A stretch of 37,402 nucleotides of DNA from an uncultured bacterium (lineage in GTDB: Bacteria; Verrucomicrobiota; Lentisphaeria; Oligosphaerales; Oligosphaeraceae). Below the pieces are notes generated by a model that saw nothing but the letters and a program-made list of their open reading frames with translations, ran no database searches and was not told where the DNA came from. The translations under genes were made by a program, and so were the position numbers. This document shows, in pieces, positions 33,226 to 37,402 of this stretch. The first letter of the stretch is position 1, and each line of letters begins with the position of its first letter. The stretch covers positions 1-37,402 of the forward strand of contig URJM01000015.1 of NCBI GenBank assembly GCA_900548225.1. Reading direction: 5' to 3'.

Positions 33226-35541
33226 ATGAAGATGCCTAGACATATCTCCAAGATTCTGCAGACTCTGGCGACCGGCGCAATGCTCCTGATGACCTCATGC
33301 GCCACCGGCGGCGCAAAGGGCCCCGAGCTTGCAACAGGCGAACCACGCCCCCTGCCTTTCGGAAACAACACCCTCACACATGTCGCAAAGACACTGGACA
33401 CGACCTCAATCCAGGTCGAAGAGGAGGAAAAGCCACAGGACGACGCGCTCAACAGGCGCATCGCAGACCTGCCGACGCGAATCTCCAGCAGGAATGACAA
33501 CGAACTCGCCACCACGCCATATCCCGACAATCTCATCAAGAGCCTGCCCGACCCCCAGACCAAAGTGGAGGTCGTCCTCGCATTCAATGCCGCGGACCTC
33601 TCCGAGGTGGTCGCGTCATTCGCCAGCCCGTCGCTCCTCAATTTCAGCTATCTCATCGACCCGGCCGTCAAGGGCGCCGTCACGCTCTCCGTGGAGACTT
33701 CCATGACCGCCGAAGACGCGTGGGCCACATTCGAACACATCCTCTGGCTCTCGGGAGCATACGCCTCCATGAACAACGGCTTCATACACATCCTGCCCTT
33801 CGACAAGATGGCGCGGGAACGCAAGCTCTTCGCAACCGAAGGACAGCCGAATGTCGTCGTCGACTTCATCCCAATCAGGTACAAGAAGAGCGCAGATGTC
33901 GCCACTCTCATCAAGCCCTTCATGACGGAGGGCGCATCCACCACCGACCTGACGGACTCCAATACCCTCGTCATCGTCGAAGCCCCCGCAAACATCGAGA
34001 AGCTCCGCGAGCTGATAGCACGGATTGACAACAAGGGCGAACGTGAGTGGCCCTGCGGAACATTCCAGTGCACGGAGGTGGACGCCGCCGTCATCGGCGA
34101 GGAACTCAACTCCCTCCTCCCCGTCCTCGGCTATCCCGTCGCGACGGGCACGGGCTCCTCCGGAGGCGCCATCAAGGTGGCCGCCCTCCCCCGCATGGGA
34201 TGCATCGTCGTCTCCGCAGCGCTTCCCGAGGTGGTCGACGAGGTTGGCAAGTGGGTGAAGGCCCTTGACCGGAGCGACCTCCTCGACAAGGAGGAAATCT
34301 ATTTCTACAATGTGAAGCGCACGACGGTCTCCCGCCTCTCGGATGCCCTGGGGACCTTCTTCAACACGGAAATCGTCATCTCCTCCAGCAACTCCTCCAG
34401 CAACTCCAGCCGGGGCATGTCCAGCAGCTCCTCTGCAAACAGCCTCTCCAGCTCCACGTCGAATACCAGCAACACACGCAATACCACAAGCACTTCCACC
34501 AGGAACTCCAGGAGCACCAGCCGCAGCAGCAGCAACAACAACAAGGAGAACGAAAACAACAAGATCGGAACATCGGTCTTCGATACGGAAGTCACCGTCT
34601 TCGCGGACGAGGAGAGCAACCGGCTCACCATCAAGACGACGCCGCGCACCTGGGCGCTCATCCGCGCATTCCTGGAACGGCACGACGTGCCCTCGCGGCA
34701 GGTCTCCATCAAGGCGATAATCGCCGACGTCACCCTTGACAAGTCCACGGAGTTCGGCGTCAGCTACGCGGCCAGCAAGCTCGTCAAGAACGGCGACTGG
34801 AATGCCTCCGGCGGCTGGGCCGGCGCCGGCAAGCTCGGAGGCAAGCTCGGAGGCACCGATGCGTCAATCATCGACTCGATCAACAACTGGTCTTCGCCAG
34901 GGCTCGGGCTGATCATCCAGAAGGCGAAGGACCCCCTCGCAGTCGTCACGGCAATCGCCGGCGAAGGCCGCACGAAGATTCTCTCGGAGCCCCAGCTGGT
35001 GGTCGTCTCAGGCCAGGAGGCCAAGTTCCAGGCAGGTGAAGAGGTGGCTGTCCCCACCCAGTCCACCAGCTACACCAGCTCCAGCGGCAACACCTCCACC
35101 AACTACGAATACAAGGACATCGGCGTCATCATGACGGTCACGCCCAGCATCACCGCCGGCAACGAGGTCAGGCTTGAAATCGAGCAGGAGGTGACCGCCA
35201 TCTCCACCTCCTCCACCAATACGAACAGCACATACGCGCCTAACTTCACGAAGAAGGACATCTCGACGGTGATGACTGTCAAGGACAATACCACAATCCT
35301 CATGGGGGGGATGGTCCGGAACAACGAAACCATCGCAAAGCGCGGAATCCCGTTCCTCCGGGACATCCCGTATCTCGGCGCACTCTTCGGCTACGACAGC
35401 CGACAGACCACACGCACGGAAGTCCTCGTCCTTATCACCGTGAACGTGATTGACGACGACAATTTCCAGGATGAACTGATCCGGCGCTACAAGGCCTCGC
35501 TTGACGAGATCGCAAAGCACCAGAACGACGAAAAGTACTGA
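33226..35541 (+). CDS. gspD: Type II secretion / type IV pilus secretin, probable lipoprotein
   Basis: 771 aa outer-membrane channel subunit. The N-terminal signal ends in LLMTSC, a probable lipobox with C25. N0-like domain about 113-195 (LSEVVASFASPSLLNFSYLI), N1-type domain about 208-270 (VVDFIPIRYKKSADVATLI), then N2/N3-type regions about 275-375 and 447-490. Residues 386-446 are almost only Ser, Asn, Thr and Arg. The secretin core about 490-745 has VSIKAIIADVTLDKSTEFGV, LSEPQLVVVSGQEAKFQAGEEVAVP and GIPFLRDIPYLGALFG. GspE follows 36 bp later. The sequence does not separate GspD from PilQ; GspC/L-like neighbours favour GspD. Confidence 0.92.
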   Translation: MKMPRHISKILQTLATGAMLLMTSCATGGAKGPELATGEPRPLPFGNNTLTHVAKTLDTTSIQVEEEEKPQDDALNRRIADLPTRISSRNDNELATTPYPDNLIKSLPDPQTKVEVVLAFNAADLSEVVASFASPSLLNFSYLIDPAVKGAVTLSVETSMTAEDAWATFEHILWLSGAYASMNNGFIHILPFDKMARERKLFATEGQPNVVVDFIPIRYKKSADVATLIKPFMTEGASTTDLTDSNTLVIVEAPANIEKLRELIARIDNKGEREWPCGTFQCTEVDAAVIGEELNSLLPVLGYPVATGTGSSGGAIKVAALPRMGCIVVSAALPEVVDEVGKWVKALDRSDLLDKEEIYFYNVKRTTVSRLSDALGTFFNTEIVISSSNSSSNSSRGMSSSSSANSLSSSTSNTSNTRNTTSTSTRNSRSTSRSSSNNNKENENNKIGTSVFDTEVTVFADEESNRLTIKTTPRTWALIRAFLERHDVPSRQVSIKAIIADVTLDKSTEFGVSYAASKLVKNGDWNASGGWAGAGKLGGKLGGTDASIIDSINNWSSPGLGLIIQKAKDPLAVVTAIAGEGRTKILSEPQLVVVSGQEAKFQAGEEVAVPTQSTSYTSSSGNTSTNYEYKDIGVIMTVTPSITAGNEVRLEIEQEVTAISTSSTNTNSTYAPNFTKKDISTVMTVKDNTTILMGGMVRNNETIAKRGIPFLRDIPYLGALFGYDSRQTTRTEVLVLITVNVIDDDNFQDELIRRYKASLDEIAKHQNDEKY

Positions 35542-35577
35542 TCCCACGAGGCACTGAACGCGATCCGAACCCCCAAA

Positions 35578-37227
35578 ATGCCCGACAACCCCTTCACAAC
35601 CTGCATCCAGGGAACAGAACTGGCGGATAGAGTCCGCGAACTCGTCGCACAGCAGCTGAAGGTCGCCGACAAGGACACCATCCAGGTCGGGACACAGCAG
35701 CTGGACCAGGCACTCGTCGACGAGGGAAAGCTTGACGACCAGAGCCTCCTGAAAATCTACGCCCAGGCATCCGGCCTCCCAATCCTCGATGAACAGGAGG
35801 CCAGGGACATCCCCTTCTGCCCGGATGTCACATACGACTTCCTCAACTCGGAGGTCTGCCTCCCAATTCTCTGGACGGCTGACAAGACGGTGATAGCAGT
35901 CGCATCCCCGTACCATGTGGGGCATCTCGCCCAGACCTGGCGCAATCTCTTCGAGGTGCAGGTCGAGTTCATCCTCACACGGCGCTCATACGTGGACCGG
36001 TTCCTCTCCTCGGTCTATGACAGGCCGGACGAGAATCTCGCGGGGGTGGACGGGGACTCGGAGCAGGCGCTCAGGGACCTCGCAAAGGAGGCGCCCATCG
36101 TCCGGCTGGTCAACGACATCTTCACTCGCGCACAGGAGACCGGCGCCAGCGACATCCATGTCGAACCCAATGAACACGATGTCCAAATCCGCTTCCGAAT
36201 CGACGGACTCCTCCAGACCGTCCTCCGGCCGCCCATCAGCCAGTTCCCCGCAATCTCCTCCCGAATCAAGCTCCTCAGCGGAATGAACATCGCGGAGCGA
36301 AGGCTCCCACAGGACGGGCGAATCGAACTCACCGGCGCGGGAATGAACGCCATCGACGTCCGTGTCTCCACAATCCCAACCATGCACGGCGAGTCGATTG
36401 TCCTCCGACTTCTCCAGAAGGACTCCTCTGTCTTCGAGCTTGACAAGGTCGGGCTGCTCCCCGACACGATGGAACAGCTGAAGCAGGTCTACAGCATGCC
36501 GCACGGCATGATTCTGATTGTGGGGCCCACGGGGTCGGGAAAGACCACCACGCTCTACTGCATCATGAAGCAGCTGAACGCCGACTTCCGAAAGATCATC
36601 ACAATCGAAGACCCTGTGGAATACCAGCTTGAGGGGCTTCAGCAAATCCAGGTGAAGACCTCCATCGGGCTCACCTTCGCCTCCGGACTCAGGGCAATCG
36701 TCCGACAAGACCCCGACGTGGTGCTCGTCGGAGAAATCCGCGACCGCGAGACCGCCGAGATCGCAATCCACGCATCCCTCACAGGACACCTGGTGCTCTC
36801 GACACTCCACACAAACGACGCAGCGGGCGCAATCTCACGCCTTATAGAAATGGGGGTCGAGGGATTCCTGATTTCCTCCGCGCTTCTGGCAGTCGCATCC
36901 CAGCGCCTCGTCCGGAGAATCTGCCCCAAATGCAACGGCAAGGGATGGCTCGGAGAGCCCACCCCCGAAGAACCACGGGGCAAACGGTGCCGCAACTGTA
37001 TGGGCTCCGGATACCGGGGCCGTATCGCCATATTCGAACTCATGCTTGTCAACGATGAACTCAGGACCGCCATCAATACACGGCAGGATACCTCCGTCAT
37101 CAACCAAATCGCAAAGAAAAACGGCATGAGGACACTCCGGGACGACGGACTCCTCAAGGTCCAGAAGGGATGGACCACCGAATCGGAGGTGATGAGGGTC
37201 TGCCAGCTGGATGTTGGAGACCTGTAG
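35578..37227 (+). CDS. gspE: GspE/PilB-type secretion ATPase
   Basis: 549 aa cytoplasmic hexameric ATPase that powers pseudopilus or pilus assembly. An N1E-like domain (about 1-150) is followed by the N2E domain (SDIHVEPNEHDVQIRFRIDG 191-210) and the RecA-like domain: Walker A GPTGSGKTTT (316-325), Asp box IEDPVEYQ (343-350), Walker B DPDVVLVGEIRD (378-389), His box TGHLVLSTLHTND (402-414). A tetracysteine zinc site has C449, C452, C471 and C474, as in GspE and PilB but not in PilT. No binding site is visible. No platform protein (GspF) follows in the window; the next sequence is a minus-strand terminator, so the cluster ends here. Confidence 0.95.
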   Translation: MPDNPFTTCIQGTELADRVRELVAQQLKVADKDTIQVGTQQLDQALVDEGKLDDQSLLKIYAQASGLPILDEQEARDIPFCPDVTYDFLNSEVCLPILWTADKTVIAVASPYHVGHLAQTWRNLFEVQVEFILTRRSYVDRFLSSVYDRPDENLAGVDGDSEQALRDLAKEAPIVRLVNDIFTRAQETGASDIHVEPNEHDVQIRFRIDGLLQTVLRPPISQFPAISSRIKLLSGMNIAERRLPQDGRIELTGAGMNAIDVRVSTIPTMHGESIVLRLLQKDSSVFELDKVGLLPDTMEQLKQVYSMPHGMILIVGPTGSGKTTTLYCIMKQLNADFRKIITIEDPVEYQLEGLQQIQVKTSIGLTFASGLRAIVRQDPDVVLVGEIRDRETAEIAIHASLTGHLVLSTLHTNDAAGAISRLIEMGVEGFLISSALLAVASQRLVRRICPKCNGKGWLGEPTPEEPRGKRCRNCMGSGYRGRIAIFELMLVNDELRTAINTRQDTSVINQIAKKNGMRTLRDDGLLKVQKGWTTESEVMRVCQLDVGDL

Positions 37228-37258
37228 CCCTCGCCAAAACACAATATCCTGAAATAGG

Positions 37259-37302
37259 AAAAGGCGGACGAAACGAGGAGCATGCCTCGAATCGCCCGCC
37301 TT
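37259..37302 (-). terminator. Terminator for a minus-strand gene at the right edge
   Basis: On the minus strand a stem of 11 bp (one G-U), a 2x2 internal loop and 5 further bp with loop CATGCT is followed by TTTT. Arms are 37261-37271 and 37292-37302. It may also serve gspE, though its plus-strand T run is weak. Confidence 0.7.
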
Positions 37303-37325
37303 CTTCGTCTATGCTTCAGACGCGG

Positions 37326-37402
37326 CTAGTTCCGCTTGTCGCCGCCCCAGATCGTAGGGAATGCCGGCCATGAATGATTGCAGGAGTTAGAGGGCGCTGT
37401 TC
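37326..37402 (-). CDS. Possible 3' end of a convergent gene (edge-truncated)
   Basis: On the minus strand one frame is open from the edge to TAG at 37326-37328, giving about 24 residues ending HSWPAFPTIWGGDKRN. It is followed at the right distance by a terminator on the same strand. The ending, rich in W, P and G, resembles C-terminal tails I associate with pseudopilin-like proteins of PVC bacteria, which would fit the neighbouring secretion genes. This is recognition by impression only. Another minus-strand frame (MAGIPYDLGRRQ, ATG near 37371) is also open but short. Confidence 0.35.
   Translation of the reverse strand, partial: TAPSNSCNHSWPAFPTIWGGDKRN

Noticed and set aside
37282..37329. 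15-codon plus-strand frame (MPRIARLLRLCFRRG) with GAGG upstream
   Set aside because: It lies in the arms of the minus-strand terminator, so its sequence is explained by the hairpin.

Overview
The window is about 37.4 kb of GC-rich bacterial chromosome. Nothing here is plasmid- or phage-like. Several features point to a Gram-negative member of the PVC group, probably Lentisphaerota (Victivallales-like) or Kiritimatiellota from an animal gut. These are a secretin with its inner-membrane partners, an LpxH-like hydrolase, Lgt, a DUF4380-type sugar-binding fold, a DUF4886 SGNH hydrolase and many sugar enzymes. The phylum is an inference from gene content; no rRNA is present.

Layout from left to right. 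(1) 1-3410: the 3' part of a large GH42-like glycoside hydrolase whose frame stays open through the left edge, so its start lies outside. (2) 3501-6800: tRNA-Leu(GAG) with its own promoter and terminator, then mnmG-rdgB-thioredoxin-like gene, then an atypical tRNA-Gly(UCC) and a terminator. (3) 6902-11993: a secreted DUF4886 hydrolase, then a compact run of hexose-6-P mutarotase, DedA, flavodoxin-like protein and family II pyrophosphatase. (4) 11999-12315: a repeat cassette (38-nt inverted repeats around 54-nt tandem repeats) filling the gap between two convergent genes. (5) 12313-17796: alpha-galactosidase melA (minus), diverging from a DUF4380-like protein with a remarkable Cys/His/acidic/basic tail, an LpxH-like phosphoesterase and L-fucose isomerase. 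(6) 17917-23304 (minus): aminotransferase, NagB-like protein, PIG-L deacetylase, PfkB kinase and polyol dehydrogenase, which look like one catabolic operon. (7) 23494-27307 (minus): fabK, a Prc-type protease and a DUF721/DciA-like protein. (8) 27403-29887 (plus): yggS-lgt-rluD, coupled by two ATGA overlaps. (9) 30011-37227 (plus): a type II secretion/type IV pilus-type core (PilM/GspL-like, PilO/GspM-like, GspC/PilP-like, secretin, ATPase). At the right edge is a minus-strand terminator and what may be the last 24 codons of a convergent gene.

How the genes may work together. The GH42-like enzyme, MelA, FucI, the mutarotase and the SGNH hydrolase fit foraging on galactose- and fucose-bearing glycans. 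The minus-strand operon at 17.9-23.3 kb is the best candidate for an undescribed pathway. It pairs a deacetylase with a NagB paralogue that has lost both a catalytic aspartate and the phosphate-binding lysine of NagB, next to a sugar kinase and a polyol dehydrogenase. This suggests that an amino sugar is deacetylated and deaminated before phosphorylation; that pathway is a hypothesis. The secretion core would export such hydrolases.

Many long open frames lie antisense to real genes because third codon positions are GC-rich; these are not annotated. Several starts were moved downstream of the longest open frame, and the reasons are given entry by entry.
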